Of a stretch of 33,805 nt of DNA, positions 7,163 to 16,662 are shown piece by piece. Position 1 is the first letter of the stretch, and each line of letters starts with the position of its first letter. Source of the stretch: Acidobacteriota bacterium (GTDB lineage Bacteria; Acidobacteriota; Terriglobia; Bryobacterales; Bryobacteraceae); assembly GCA_026394055.1 (NCBI GenBank), contig JAPKYZ010000011.1, forward strand, positions 1 to 33,805, written 5' to 3'. A program made the position numbers and the translations under genes. A model generated the notes under the pieces. It made no database searches. It saw only the letters and a list, made by a program, of their open reading frames with translations, and was not told where the DNA came from.

Positions 7163-8623
7163 CTACGCCAGCATCTTCTCCACCACATTCCCATGCACGT
7201 CCGTCAGCCTGAAATCGCGGCCTTGGAAGCGGTAGGTTAGTTTCTTGTGGTTGACGCCCAGGCAGTGCATGATGGTGGCTTGGATGTCGTGGATGTGGAC
7301 AGGGTCTTGGGTGATGTTGTAGCTGAAGTCGTCGGTTTCGCCAATAGATACTCCGCGCTTCATGCCGCCGCCGGCGAACCACATGGCGAAGTTGCGGGGG
7401 TGGTGATCCCGGCCGTAGTTGGTGTCGGTGAGGCGGCCTTGTGAATAGACGGTGCGGCCGAATTCGCCGCCCCAGACGACGAGGGTGTCATCGAGCAGGC
7501 CGCGTTGCTTCAAGTCCATCACCAGAGCGGCTGACGGTTGATCGACCGCTTCGCACTGGCGGCGCAGGTCTCGAGGCAGGTCGTTGTGTTGATCCCAGCC
7601 GCGCTTGTAGAGCTGCACGAAGCGCACGCCGCGTTCGACCAAGCGCCGCGCGAGCAGGCAGTGCGAGGCATAGCTGCCGGGCTTGCGGGCATCGGGGCCA
7701 TACATGTCGAGCGTGGCGGCAGACTCCTTCGACATATCCATCAGCTCCGGCACGGAGGTCTGCATGCGGTACGCCATCTCGTACTGCGTGATGCGCGTTT
7801 CGATTTCGGGGTCGCCGAATTCGGTGCTGTGCGTGCCGTTGATCGCCTTGAGTGAATCGAGCATGCGGCGGCGGGTTTCGCGGTCGATGCCGGGGGCGTC
7901 CGATAGAAACAGAACGGGGTCACCCGAGGAGCGGAAGCTGACGCCCTGGTAGTTAGACGGCAGAAAGCCGGAGGACCACAGGCGGCTGAACAGTGGCTGA
8001 TCGATGTTGACCGCGCTCGATTGGCTGACCAGCACCACGAAGGCGGGCAGGCTTTGATTCTCGCTACCCAGTCCGTAGCTGACCCAACTGCCCAGGCTGG
8101 GGCGGCCGGGTTGCTGGCTGCCGGTCTGGATGAAGGTGATGGCCGGGTCGTGATTGATGGCGTCGGTGTTGACGGATTTGACGAGGGTGATGTCGTCGAC
8201 AATCTTCGAGGTCCACGGCAGCAGCTCCGACATCCAGGTGCCGGACTGGCCGTGCTGCGAGAACTTAAAGAGCGACGGTGCCACCGGGAACGTGGCTTGG
8301 CCGGAGGTCATACCCGTGATGCGCTGGCCCATGCGGATGCTGGCGGGCAAGTCGATGCCGCGGTGCTTTTCCAGCTGCGGCTTGTAGTCAAACAGATCCT
8401 GCTGCGCCGGGCCACCGGATTGGTGCAGGAAGATGACGCGCTTGGCTTTTGCCGCAAAATGCGGCAGACCGGGCAGGCCGCCGGTAGGGGACTTGTCACC
8501 CGAAGCGGCACTGGCTTGCGCCAAACCCAACGCATTCAAGGCCGCTAAACCAAGACCGGTGGAGGCTCGGGAGAAGAGCGCCCGGCGCGTCATCGCGAGT
8601 TCAAATTGCTTGCGGAGGTCCAT
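7163..8623 (-). CDS. DUF1501-family secreted protein (sulfatase-like fold)
   Basis: This 486-residue protein carries a Tat-type leader: [10 protein letters not shown] at residues 12-21, then a hydrophobic run to ASA. The body has DUF1501 features: [23 protein letters not shown]-like catalytic-core segments, WDQHNDL, and near the end [15 protein letters not shown] with [20 protein letters not shown]1501 proteins belong to the alkaline phosphatase/sulfatase superfamily and almost always sit beside a PSD1 cytochrome gene, as here (16 bases downstream). AAGGA precedes the ATG at good spacing. The substrate of these pairs is not established; a role in periplasmic polysaccharide or sulfated-polymer breakdown is often supposed. 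Probably co-expressed with the PSD1 gene. Confidence 0.9.
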   Translation of the reverse strand: MDLRKQFELAMTRRALFSRASTGLGLAALNALGLAQASAASGDKSPTGGLPGLPHFAAKAKRVIFLHQSGGPAQQDLFDYKPQLEKHRGIDLPASIRMGQRITGMTSGQATFPVAPSLFKFSQHGQSGTWMSELLPWTSKIVDDITLVKSVNTDAINHDPAITFIQTGSQQPGRPSLGSWVSYGLGSENQSLPAFVVLVSQSSAVNIDQPLFSRLWSSGFLPSNYQGVSFRSSGDPVLFLSDAPGIDRETRRRMLDSLKAINGTHSTEFGDPEIETRITQYEMAYRMQTSVPELMDMSKESAATLDMYGPDARKPGSYASHCLLARRLVERGVRFVQLYKRGWDQHNDLPRDLRRQCEAVDQPSAALVMDLKQRGLLDDTLVVWGGEFGRTVYSQGRLTDTNYGRDHHPRNFAMWFAGGGMKRGVSIGETDDFSYNITQDPVHIHDIQATIMHCLGVNHKKLTYRFQGRDFRLTDVHGNVVEKMLA

Positions 8624-8639
8624 GGTGTTTCCTTGGCGG

Positions 8640-11480
8640 CTATTCCTTGGTGATCGTTTCGTCGAGGTTGAGGATGGTGCTGGCGACGGTGGTCCAGGCG
8701 GCCAGCATCACGCGGTCACGCCCCGCAGGCACTGGCGCTTCGCCCACCTTCAAGAGTTTGTCGACGCCTTCTTGCCAGTTGCGGTAGAGCGTCACCTGCT
8801 TGGCCAACTGCGCGCGCAGCAGTGTGCTTTCTTGCGCGGAAGGGGCGCGGGAGACGGCGCGGTGGAACATGAAGGCTAGCGGATCGGGCGTGGCCATCGC
8901 TTGCGCGGCCAGCACGCGGGCGGCCTCGATGTAGGTCGGGTCATTCAACAGCACCAGGGCCTGTAGCGGCGTGTTGGTGGTGGCGCGGCGGGCGATGCAC
9001 TTTTCGCGATCGGGCGCGTCAAAGGTGGCCAGCGAGACAGGCGGCGCGGTCCGCTTCCAGAACGAGTACATGGAACGGCGGTAGAGCTTGTCGCCATGGT
9101 CCTGTACGTAGCGCTGGGCGGAGAAGGTATCGCCATAGGCGATGTCTTCCCAGACTCCCGGCGGATGATAGGGCAGCACGCTTTCGCCACCGATCTTGCC
9201 GCTCAGCAAGCCACTGACCGCGAGCGCATTGTCACGCACCAGCTCGGCCGGGAGGCGGAAGCGCGGGCCGCGAGCGACCAGGCGATTCTCGGGGTCCTTC
9301 TCGTGCAGCTCCGGCGTGACTTTGGATGATTGCTGATAGGCGGCCGACATCACGATCAGCTTCTGCATATGGCGCACATCCCAGCCGGATTGGACGAACT
9401 CGGTGGCCAACCAGTCGAGCAGTTCGACGTGCATGGGGTACTCGCCCTGGCTGCCGAAATCTTCCACCGTCTTCACCAGGCCAGTGCCGAAATACATTTG
9501 CCAGAAGCGGTTGACGGCCACGCGCGCCGTGAGCGGATGATCGCCGGAGGTCAGCCATTGGGCGAGCCCCAAGCGGTTCTTGGGCGCGCTGGGTGAGAGC
9601 GGCGGCAGGAAGCTGGGAACGCCCGGCGTCACCACTTCAGTACCGTTGCGATAGTCGCCACGAGCGAGCACTTTGCTCTCGCGCGGAATCGCCATCTCTG
9701 ACATCACCATGGCGGAGGGGATGGTGGCGTCCAGGTCATCTCGTTCGAGGTAGAGAGCACGCAACTCGCGATTGACGTCGCGGACCCCGGCGGGCGCGCC
9801 ATGCTCAAAGAAGTAGTCGAGCAGGGCGCGGCGTTGTTCGCCGCTGCGCTTGTCGGCCGCGATCGCAAGAATGGCCTTGGCGGGCTCGTCGATGGCCAAG
9901 ATGCGGATCTCGTCGGCAGTCAGGGCGCGGTCGAAGAAGCGGATGTCTTCCTTGGAGCCCTTGGGCGGATTCTTGGGAGCCGTAGCCTTCGCAGGTTCCA
10001 GCGTCACGGGTTTGGTGTCGAGATAGAGCACCGGGGTGCCAGTCAAGTTAAGCGCGGCGTGCTGCCAATCGCCGGTAACGAAATTGTCTTTGGTGCGCCA
10101 GACTTGCGCGCCAGACTGGAAGTAGAGGCGCGAGCCACGGCGGTTGCGGCCGATCGCTTCGCCACCATCGATCCAGACCTTCAGCTGCGGTTGATCGAGC
10201 AGCAGGCTCTCCACCGTGTCCAACCGCGAGCTCATCTTGAAACGGAGTGAAGCAGCGGCGGTGCCTTTTTCGTTGGCCGTGGGCGGCGCGGGGAACTTGG
10301 GCTGCTGGAACTCCCAGCCTTCGCGGAGGGCCACCACATCGCGCTCATCGAGCCAAGCTTCCAGCTCAGTCGTGCGCTTCGAGATCGCATCCAGGCGCGA
10401 TTGCTGCCACGTGTTGGGCAGCTTCAGTACGGGCTCGGCATTGCCGCGCGAACCGTCGAGACCCTTCTCGCGCACGGTGTTGAAGAAGGCGAAGAAGCGG
10501 TAGAACTCTTTCTGGCGGATGGGGTCGTACTTGTGGTCATGGCAGCGGGCGCAGCCCATGGTCATGCCCATCCAGACGTTGGCCGTGGCTTCCACGCGGT
10601 CGATCACGTATTCAGTGAGATACTCCTCCGGGATCGCGCCGCCTTCGTAGTTGATCATGTGGTTGCGGTTGAAGGCGGTGGCCAGCAGCTGGTCCTTGGA
10701 GGGGTTGGGCAGCAGATCGCCTGCCAGTTGCCAGACGGTGAACTTGTCGTAGGGCAGGTTCTGGTTGAACGAATTGATCACCCAGTCGCGCCAGGCGGAC
10801 ATGTCGCGGTGCGAATCGATGTGGTAGCCATGCGTATCGGCGTAACGGGCCAGATCGAGCCACGGCATCGCCATGCGCTCACCGTAGTGGGGAGAGGCGA
10901 GCAGGCGGTCCACTACCTTCTCGTAAGCGTTGGCCGAGGTGTCGTTGAGGAACGCCGTGACTTCGGCGGGAGTCGGCGGCAGGCCGGTCAAGTCCAGGCT
11001 GACGCGACGGAGCAAGGTGGCTTTGCCGGCGCGAGGGGCGGGCTTGAGATTCTCTTTTTCGAGACGCGCCAGGATGAAGCGGTCAATATCGGTGCGGGCC
11101 CAGGCGGCGTTCTTCACGACGGGCGCTTCGGCCCGCTTGGGTGGCAGATAGCTCCAGTGCATCTTCCATTCGCCGCCTTGGCCGATCCATTTCTGGAGCG
11201 TGGCGATCTGCGGCTCAGTGAGGACGCCGGACTGCGGCGGAGGCATGCGCAGAGCCTTCTTCTCATGGGCAATGCGCGGGCCGATCTTCGCCAAGGCCGC
11301 CTCCATGCCTTCCTTGGTATCGAGGCGCAAGTTGGCTTTGCGGTTGGCTTCGTCGGGTCCGTGGCAGGCAAAACAGCGGTCCGACAAGATGGGCCGGACT
11401 TCGCGCACATAGTCGACTTTCTGGGCCGAAGCGGCAAGCGAACAGAGGAAAGAAAGAGCTAGTAGACTGCCGGGTCGCAT
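8640..11480 (-). CDS. PSD1-type planctomycete cytochrome c protein (DUF1549/DUF1553)
   Basis: A 946-residue exported protein. I take ATG 11480 ([19 protein letters not shown], a signal peptide) rather than the TTG at 11489, because the leader begins cleanly there. A planctomycete-type cytochrome c domain follows, with heme motif CFACH at residues 36-40. DUF1549 begins around [20 protein letters not shown] and contains [17 protein letters not shown] central beta-rich, LamG-like region lies near residues 410-530. DUF1553 ([33 protein letters not shown]) fills the C-terminal third. The family occurs in planctomycetes, verrucomicrobia and acidobacteria, beside DUF1501 genes as here. Its redox role on an extracytoplasmic substrate is inferred from the heme, not demonstrated. 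Confidence 0.92.
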   Translation of the reverse strand: MRPGSLLALSFLCSLAASAQKVDYVREVRPILSDRCFACHGPDEANRKANLRLDTKEGMEAALAKIGPRIAHEKKALRMPPPQSGVLTEPQIATLQKWIGQGGEWKMHWSYLPPKRAEAPVVKNAAWARTDIDRFILARLEKENLKPAPRAGKATLLRRVSLDLTGLPPTPAEVTAFLNDTSANAYEKVVDRLLASPHYGERMAMPWLDLARYADTHGYHIDSHRDMSAWRDWVINSFNQNLPYDKFTVWQLAGDLLPNPSKDQLLATAFNRNHMINYEGGAIPEEYLTEYVIDRVEATANVWMGMTMGCARCHDHKYDPIRQKEFYRFFAFFNTVREKGLDGSRGNAEPVLKLPNTWQQSRLDAISKRTTELEAWLDERDVVALREGWEFQQPKFPAPPTANEKGTAAASLRFKMSSRLDTVESLLLDQPQLKVWIDGGEAIGRNRRGSRLYFQSGAQVWRTKDNFVTGDWQHAALNLTGTPVLYLDTKPVTLEPAKATAPKNPPKGSKEDIRFFDRALTADEIRILAIDEPAKAILAIAADKRSGEQRRALLDYFFEHGAPAGVRDVNRELRALYLERDDLDATIPSAMVMSEMAIPRESKVLARGDYRNGTEVVTPGVPSFLPPLSPSAPKNRLGLAQWLTSGDHPLTARVAVNRFWQMYFGTGLVKTVEDFGSQGEYPMHVELLDWLATEFVQSGWDVRHMQKLIVMSAAYQQSSKVTPELHEKDPENRLVARGPRFRLPAELVRDNALAVSGLLSGKIGGESVLPYHPPGVWEDIAYGDTFSAQRYVQDHGDKLYRRSMYSFWKRTAPPVSLATFDAPDREKCIARRATTNTPLQALVLLNDPTYIEAARVLAAQAMATPDPLAFMFHRAVSRAPSAQESTLLRAQLAKQVTLYRNWQEGVDKLLKVGEAPVPAGRDRVMLAAWTTVASTILNLDETITKE

Positions 11481-11494
11481 TTGGACCAATTATG

Positions 11495-11902
11495 TCACCG
11501 TTGAGCAACACTGGCGGGCGCTGCTGGCGGGTCTGGGAGGCGCGGTTTGTCCGCAACGGACCACTGGTAGATGTAGGCCCAGGCCAGCAGTTCGCCACCA
11601 TCACAGTGCCAGACAGAGATCAACTGCCGCGTGTACTCGTGCGGAGCGGGATCATCGGCCCCGCACCCTTCGTACTGGTCAAGATCGGCGAGCAGCTCCG
11701 CCTGGCCTTGCAGCTCATAGATTTCACCGGGCACCATGCCGGAGCCATCCAGCACCAGACCGGGATAGCGCGGGTCTACCTGATAGAGCGCCCCAGAAGT
11801 CTCCCCTTCGCCAGCAAAGCGGCTCTCGGCGCGCAGGCGGCGGGCGAACGGGTTGTCATGGCTGCTGCGCAGCGTGCCGTAGACGAACAGGTACTCGGGC
11901 AT
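11495..11902 (-). CDS. Gamma-glutamylcyclotransferase-like protein (AIG2/GGCT fold)
   Basis: This 135-residue protein opens MPEYLFVYGTLRSSHDNPFA. YGTLR is the signature loop of the GGCT/AIG2 fold. The expected catalytic glutamate is E78 in LADLDQYEGC, preceded by VPGEIYEL (57-64). Family members act on gamma-glutamyl amines or peptides, releasing 5-oxoproline; some only modify small amines, so the substrate is open. It has no signal peptide. It sits 24 bases after the VWFA gene and 14 before the PSD1 start, so it is probably part of the same transcript despite an unrelated function. Confidence 0.86.
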   Translation of the reverse strand: MPEYLFVYGTLRSSHDNPFARRLRAESRFAGEGETSGALYQVDPRYPGLVLDGSGMVPGEIYELQGQAELLADLDQYEGCGADDPAPHEYTRQLISVWHCDGGELLAWAYIYQWSVADKPRLPDPPAAPASVAQR

Positions 11903-11926
11903 GGGCGGGCGCTCTTCTGGATGCCG

Positions 11927-12865
11927 CTATTCGACCCGCGGCGTACCGGCCAGATAGCCGGTGCGGGCAATCACGCGGGCTTGCGGGTAGCGGGCGCGCG
12001 CTTCGGGGCTTAAGTCCACTTTCACCTTGCGCTCCTTACCGGTCTTGCCCGGCGGGGCGTCGTACTGTAGGCTGTAGCGTTGGCGGATGCGCTCGAGCAC
12101 CAGGGCGAGCGCGGGCGTGCCCGGAGCCCAGTCCATAAAGTCGCCGCCCGTCGCGTAGGTGATGGGCCGCACGTCGGACCATCTGACGGCGGGCGTCGGC
12201 GCGAAGCCCTGGCGGGCGTTGGCTTGGGGCGACAGGATCAACAGCGAACTCACCGTCGTATCGGCCGACCAGAGTGAACGCGTGACCCGCGCGGCGGTGG
12301 TGCGCGATTCGGCGACGTTGTCGGTGACGATCAAGATCGCCCGGCGGCGCTGGTTGTCGGAGCCGGTGTAGGCGGCATCGGTGCGGAAGTGGCGGGCCGC
12401 GCCGATCAAGGCGCCATCGATGTCGGTGCCACCGTCGAAGCGCTCCCGGTCGACCAACTGGCGCAGGAACTGGGTGACCTTCCAGAAATCGGTCTCTGGC
12501 GCCAGGACGAAATCGGGCCGCTCGCGGAAGACGGCGACGGCGATGCGGTCGCCTTGCTTCATCACGCGCATGGCATCGCCCGCAGCCCCGGCCAGTTCGC
12601 GAATGGCCGGCTTCATACTGCCGCTGACATCGAGCAGCAGCAATAGATCGAGCGGCTGCGCGCCGTAGTCGACATACTTCAGCTGGACGGGCGCGTTCTC
12701 GTCGAGTACCCGAAAGTCCGCCTTGGTCAACCCGGCCACCGGCTTGCCGTCATCGAGCACCAGCGTGTCCAAGCGCACCTGGTTGATGTCGGCACGGAAG
12801 GTGACGGTTTCTTGCGCCAGTACGAGTTGTTGGGCCAACACCAGGCAGGCGAGTGCAGTGTGCAT
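11927..12865 (-). CDS. VWFA-related acidobacterial-type secreted protein
   Basis: A 312-residue protein with a short signal peptide (to about residue 18, LAQQLVLAQ). A beta-rich N-terminal segment follows (FRADINQVRLDTLVLDDGKP, then DFRVLDENAPV), and then a von Willebrand A domain. The MIDAS DxSxS is visible as LLLDVSGSM (D79, S81, S83), with the later elements FDGGTDIDGAL and ILIVTDN. This architecture matches the VWFA-related family that is strongly expanded in Acidobacteria (TIGR03436-like). The role is thought to be extracytoplasmic protein binding; the ligand is unknown. It is the first gene of the minus-strand run and is divergent from the hydrolase gene, with 52 bases between starts. 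Confidence 0.9.
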   Translation of the reverse strand: MHTALACLVLAQQLVLAQETVTFRADINQVRLDTLVLDDGKPVAGLTKADFRVLDENAPVQLKYVDYGAQPLDLLLLLDVSGSMKPAIRELAGAAGDAMRVMKQGDRIAVAVFRERPDFVLAPETDFWKVTQFLRQLVDRERFDGGTDIDGALIGAARHFRTDAAYTGSDNQRRRAILIVTDNVAESRTTAARVTRSLWSADTTVSSLLILSPQANARQGFAPTPAVRWSDVRPITYATGGDFMDWAPGTPALALVLERIRQRYSLQYDAPPGKTGKERKVKVDLSPEARARYPQARVIARTGYLAGTPRVE

Positions 12866-12917
12866 CCGCCCTTAGTTGTACCCCGAATCAGGCCGCACCT
12901 GCGCTAGGATGCAACAC

Positions 12918-13739
12918 ATGCGACTTGTTCTGATCTTTGCCGTGGCCAGCGTACTGAGCGCGCAGCGTCGCCCGCAGATTCCTCCCGCTGAGCTGCTGTG
13001 GCCCAATGGCGCACCGGGCGCTGCCGGCACCGAGGAAGTGGACAAGCCTTCCTTCACCCCGTGGATCGCGAAGAACGGCAACGGCATGGCCGTCTTGGTG
13101 TGCCCCGGCGGCGGCTATGGCGCGCTGGCGGTGGATCACGAAGGCACGCAGATCGCGCAGTGGCTGAACTCGCAAGGCATCACGGCGTTTGTGTTGAAGT
13201 ACCGCCTGGGACCGCGCTATCGTCACCCGGCTCCGTTGCAGGACGCGCAGCAGGCGTTGCGGATCGTGCGGCGGCGGGCGGCGGAGTTCAAGATCAACCC
13301 GGACCGGGTGGGCATCATGGGCTTTTCCGCGGGCGGCCACTTGGCAGCCACGGTCGCGACGCATTTCGGCCCCGGCACGCGGCCGGACTTCGCCATTCTG
13401 GGCTACCCGGTGATCACCTTCACCAATGAGCCGTATGTCCACAAAGGCTCGCGCCGCAATCTGCTGGGCGATTCGCCGGACGCGAAGTTGCAGGAGGAGA
13501 TGTCGAACGAGCTGCAGGTGGCCAAAGACACGCCGCCCATCTTCCTGTTCCACACCAATGAGGACACCGGTGTGCCGCCGGAGAATAGCGTGCTGTTCTA
13601 CCTGGCCTGCCGCAAGGCCGGCGTGCCGGTGGAGATGCACATCTATGAGAAAGGCCCCCATGGCGTGGGCCTGGCGGCGACAGACATCGCGCTATCCAGT
13701 TGGCCCGCCCGCTTGTCGGACTGGCTGCGGCGGCGGTAG
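12918..13739 (+). CDS. Secreted alpha/beta hydrolase (acetyl esterase/lipase-like)
   Basis: ATG 12918 is chosen: it begins a signal peptide (MRLVLIFAVASVLSAQ) and has AGGA eight bases upstream, whereas the open frame from 12876 adds residues unlike a leader. The 273-residue protein shows an oxyanion-type CPGGGYG segment, a nucleophile elbow GFSAGGH (S137), an acid in HTNEDTGVPPENS (D216) and a histidine in KGPHGVGLA (H248), a complete Ser-Asp-His triad. The pattern is that of the Aes/BD-FAE-like esterases that remove acetyl or feruloyl groups from polysaccharides. The natural ester is not known. It would act outside the cytoplasm. Confidence 0.88.
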   Translation: MRLVLIFAVASVLSAQRRPQIPPAELLWPNGAPGAAGTEEVDKPSFTPWIAKNGNGMAVLVCPGGGYGALAVDHEGTQIAQWLNSQGITAFVLKYRLGPRYRHPAPLQDAQQALRIVRRRAAEFKINPDRVGIMGFSAGGHLAATVATHFGPGTRPDFAILGYPVITFTNEPYVHKGSRRNLLGDSPDAKLQEEMSNELQVAKDTPPIFLFHTNEDTGVPPENSVLFYLACRKAGVPVEMHIYEKGPHGVGLAATDIALSSWPARLSDWLRRR

Positions 13740-13815
13740 CCGGTGGCCGACGGTCACACCTCACCAATAGCGGAAGGATATAGCCGGGCAGCGCCATTGT
13801 TGGTAGCATGACCAC

Positions 13816-14190
13816 ATGCTTGGAACCAGCCCACTCGTCGCATTTGTCCTGACTCCAGACGCGGAACGCGCAAAGCAGTTTTACGGTGGAACGTTGGGGT
13901 TGAAGTTTGTCAGCGAGGATGATTTTGCCGTCGTGTATGATGCCCACGGCACGACGTTGCGGGTAACGAAGCTGCCGGGTCACCAGCCATCTGAGCACAC
14001 CGTGATCGGATGGGAGGTAGCTGACATTGTGGCCGCGGCGACGGAACTGAAGAACGCAGGTGTGACGCTTGAGCGCTACCCATTCCTGGAGCAGGATGAG
14101 CTGGGTATTTGGACCGCGCCCGATCGTACGGCCAAGGTGGCCTTTTTCAAGGACCCTGACGGCAACGTCTTGAGTATCGCGCAGCACTAG
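13816..14190 (+). CDS. VOC/glyoxalase-superfamily protein
   Basis: A 124-residue single-chain VOC protein. The first beta-alpha-beta-beta-beta unit is LVAFVLTPDAERAKQFYGGT with LGLKFVSEDDFAVVY. The second module ends in KVAFFKDPDGNVLSIAQH, the common metal-site strand of the fold. Members include glyoxalase I, dioxygenases and antibiotic-binding proteins. Here the first potential metal ligand position lacks an obvious His, so binding rather than catalysis is possible. It stands alone between the hydrolase and the DUF1080 gene with 76 and 65 base gaps. The specific role is unknown. Confidence 0.83.
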   Translation: MLGTSPLVAFVLTPDAERAKQFYGGTLGLKFVSEDDFAVVYDAHGTTLRVTKLPGHQPSEHTVIGWEVADIVAAATELKNAGVTLERYPFLEQDELGIWTAPDRTAKVAFFKDPDGNVLSIAQH

Positions 14191-14255
14191 CGGCAAGCGG
14201 CCTCATTCGGCGGCTTTGTACACAGCGGGACGGGCTGCGCTACAGTACCGTTGAA

Positions 14256-15173
14256 TTGAAGATCTCCCGTTCCGCCACCACTTTCCTGTTTCTGGGCATG
14301 GCCCTTGTTCTCCCGTGCGCGGCCCAACACCCCGCGCCCACCGTTGACGGTCCGTGGCAAACGCTGTTTGACGGGCGCGACCTCAGCCACTGGACGGCGG
14401 GAGTCGGCCAGCCCTTTCCGGCGGACGAATGGAATGTGGACGCGGGTTGTTTACACGCCACCCGGACCACCCAGCATTCTCTGTTCTCACAGCGGCAATA
14501 TCGCGATTTTGAGCTGGTCTTCGTGTGGCGGATTCCCGCCATGGGCAACTCCGGGGTGAAGTACCTGGCCGTACCCGGGCGCGTCAATGAAGAGTTCTGG
14601 AAAGGCCTGCGCCAGGGCTTGACCCGAGCGGTGCCACTGGGGCTGGGGGCGATCGTGCTGTTGTTCGCCTGCTGGCGTCAAGCCTGGTTCGCCAAGCAGC
14701 TTTGGGGACGGCGCGTGGGCTATCTGGTGGCGGGGCTAATGGCGCTGGCGCCTCCGGTCTTCTTCGCCTCATCCTGGAGCGCCTACCAGCGCTTCATGCA
14801 GCACCCGCTGGGCTTTGAGTATCAGATGATCGACGACGAAGGCTACATCTACCAGGGCGGCAAGCTCCGGCCCAACCAGTTGACCGGCGGCCTCTACGAT
14901 CTACTCGCGCCTCAACGCGCGCACCCCAAGCCGCTGGGTGAGTTCAACGAGAGCCGCATTCTGGTCGACGGCAACCACGTGGAGCATTGGCTGAACGGCG
15001 AGAAGGTGGTGGAGTACGACCTTGGCTCGGCCGCACTGCGTGCCGCGGTGGCCGCCAGCAAGTTCGCCGCCATCGACGGCTTTGCTGAAAAGAACGCCGG
15101 GTACCTGGAGCTGCAGGCGCACAACTCCGAAGTCTGGTTCCGCGAGATCCGCATTCGCGAACTGCCGCGGTAA
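14256..15173 (+). CDS. DUF1080 (3-keto-disaccharide hydrolase-like) protein split by a membrane-helix insertion
   Basis: A 305-residue protein from TTG 14256, which gives a signal peptide (hydrophobic residues 8-20, cleavage near CAAQ); the next ATG (14298) would remove most of it. DUF1080 motifs are present: LFDGRDLSHW (37-46), FELVFVWRIPAMGNSGVKY (85-103), GFEYQMIDDE (186-195) and the C-terminal EVWFREIRIREL strand. DUF1080 is a beta-sandwich found in secreted glycoside-modifying proteins. Unusually, residues about 106-183 between the third and fourth motifs contain two strongly hydrophobic helices (about 124-140 and 154-172) with basic flanks. The frame is intact, so this is an in-frame insertion, not a frameshift. 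It may anchor the domain to the membrane. Confidence 0.82.
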   Translation: MKISRSATTFLFLGMALVLPCAAQHPAPTVDGPWQTLFDGRDLSHWTAGVGQPFPADEWNVDAGCLHATRTTQHSLFSQRQYRDFELVFVWRIPAMGNSGVKYLAVPGRVNEEFWKGLRQGLTRAVPLGLGAIVLLFACWRQAWFAKQLWGRRVGYLVAGLMALAPPVFFASSWSAYQRFMQHPLGFEYQMIDDEGYIYQGGKLRPNQLTGGLYDLLAPQRAHPKPLGEFNESRILVDGNHVEHWLNGEKVVEYDLGSAALRAAVAASKFAAIDGFAEKNAGYLELQAHNSEVWFREIRIRELPR

Positions 15174-15198
15174 CGGCCGCTGCTACGCTGAAGCTCAG

Positions 15199-16284
15199 GT
15201 GGCTCTCCCTTCGACACCGCTGGCTTCGACCGCGCTCCGGCTCACCCGCGAAGACCTCCTCCGTTGGGCCCGCGAATGCGGCTTCGATCTTGCAGGCATC
15301 GCTCCCGCGCAGCCATTGCCTGAGTTCAAGTTTTATGAGCAATGGGTGCAGCGCGGCCGGGCGGCGGGGATGGGCTATCTCACCGACCACCGCATGGAAG
15401 CCCGGCGGGACCCGCGCCATCTGCTCAACTCCGCGCAATCGATTCTGATGGCCGGCGTGCTCTACAAATCGCCGCAGCCATCCATCGGAACACTCGACGA
15501 CCCCACGCGCGCCTGGATCTCGCGCTATGCCTGGGGGGCCGACTATCACGACGTCCTCCGCGCCCGCTTTGAGCTGTTGGCGAAGCGTCTGCCCGCAGGT
15601 GTCGAGTATCGCATCTGCGTTGACACGGCGCCGTTGCTCGAACGCGACTATGCGCGCGCGGCGGGCCTGGGCTGGATCGGTAAGAATACGTGCTTGATCA
15701 ACCAGGGGCAGGGCTCGTGGTTCTTTCTGGGGGCGATGCTGCTCTCGGTGGAACTTCCCGCCGATGTCCCGCCACCGGACCGGTGCGGCTCCTGCACGCG
15801 TTGCATTGATGCTTGTCCGACGCAGGCGATTGTGCCCACCGGGCAAGCGGTGCCCGCTTGGGAGCTTGATGCCGGGCTCTGCATCAGCTACCACACCATC
15901 GAATCTCGAGAGGCGACGCCGGAGCCCTTGCGCGCCGCCTTCGGCAGCCACGTCTTTGGTTGCGACATCTGCCAGGACGTCTGCCCCTGGAACCGGCGCG
16001 CGCCGCAGACGGAGGTGGCCGAGTTCCAGCCGCGTGCATTCGCACCACCTCTTGAACAGATGGCCGCTTTGACGGAAGAGCAGTTTCGCGCCCTGTTCCG
16101 CGAGACTCCGGTGTGGCGTGCCAAGTATCGCGGCTTTCTCCGCAACGTCTGCACCGCCATGGGCAACGCTCCGCGGCGCGAGTACCAGCCGCTGCTGGAG
16201 CAGCTGGCGCAGCACGCCTACCCGGCAGTCAAGCAGCATGCGCAGTGGGCGCTGGATCAAATAGCGAAGGCTTTGCGAGAATAG
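15199..16284 (+). CDS. queG: Epoxyqueuosine reductase QueG
   Basis: QueG carries out the last step of queuosine biosynthesis, reducing epoxyqueuosine in tRNA to queuosine with a cobalamin cofactor and two [4Fe-4S] clusters. The 361 residues (E. coli QueG is slightly longer) show the catalytic-region CVDTAPLLERDYARAAGLGW (D142), first-cluster cysteines in CGSCTRCIDACP (196-206), C228 in LCISYHTIE and the second set in CDICQDVCPWN (255-262). A C-terminal HEAT-like helical part follows. GTG 15199, 25 bases after the DUF1080 stop, is chosen because family similarity begins a few residues later; the frame open further upstream overlaps DUF1080. Other queuosine genes are not in the window. Confidence 0.95.
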   Translation: MALPSTPLASTALRLTREDLLRWARECGFDLAGIAPAQPLPEFKFYEQWVQRGRAAGMGYLTDHRMEARRDPRHLLNSAQSILMAGVLYKSPQPSIGTLDDPTRAWISRYAWGADYHDVLRARFELLAKRLPAGVEYRICVDTAPLLERDYARAAGLGWIGKNTCLINQGQGSWFFLGAMLLSVELPADVPPPDRCGSCTRCIDACPTQAIVPTGQAVPAWELDAGLCISYHTIESREATPEPLRAAFGSHVFGCDICQDVCPWNRRAPQTEVAEFQPRAFAPPLEQMAALTEEQFRALFRETPVWRAKYRGFLRNVCTAMGNAPRREYQPLLEQLAQHAYPAVKQHAQWALDQIAKALRE

Positions 16285-16288
16285 CGCT

Positions 16289-16660
16289 ATGCACCCTTCA
16301 CGCAACGTCCTCGGCGGCAAGCTGATCCCCTGCTCACACGATCCCAAGACCGGCTTCTTCCGCGACGGTTGCTGCAATACCAGCGATGAAGATGGCGGCT
16401 CCCACACCATCTGCACGCAGGTGACGCAGGAGTTTCTCTCCTTCAGCTACGCCAGCGGGAACGATCTGTCGACGCCAATGCCCCAGTTCAATTTCCCGGG
16501 TCTGCAACCCGGTGACCGTTGGTGCGTCTGCGCGGGCCGATGGAAGCAGGCGATGGATGCCGGTTTTGCGGCTCCGGTGATTCTCGAATGCACGCACGAG
16601 GCGGCGCTGGAATATGTGACGCTGGAAGACCTGAAAAAGCACGCGCTGCGCGTGAACTAA
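16289..16660 (+). CDS. DUF2237-family protein
   Basis: A 123-residue protein matching DUF2237 along its whole length: NVLGGKLIPCSHDPKTGFFR, DGCCNTSDEDGGSHTICTQV, LSFSYASGNDLSTPMPQFNF and PGLQPGDRWCVCAGRWKQA, ending in LEDLKKHALRVN. Several cysteines (C15, C28, C29, C42 and the CVC pair) are family-conserved, hinting at metal binding, but no function is established. It starts four bases after queG, so the two are probably co-transcribed. Confidence 0.9.
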   Translation: MHPSRNVLGGKLIPCSHDPKTGFFRDGCCNTSDEDGGSHTICTQVTQEFLSFSYASGNDLSTPMPQFNFPGLQPGDRWCVCAGRWKQAMDAGFAAPVILECTHEAALEYVTLEDLKKHALRVN

Positions 16661-16662
16661 CT

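Noticed and set aside
10401..11462. Plus-strand frame of 353 codons
   Set aside because: Antisense shadow of the PSD1 cytochrome gene, a GC-bias effect in the opposite codon phase.
15022..15198. Upstream extension of queG overlapping the DUF1080 gene
   Set aside because: Family similarity begins after GTG 15199, and the extension lies in the out-of-phase frame of DUF1080.
14944..16416. Minus-strand frame of 490 codons
   Set aside because: Antisense to queG, whose Fe-S motifs are unmistakable; the shadow is Arg/Ala/Leu-rich and lacks motifs.
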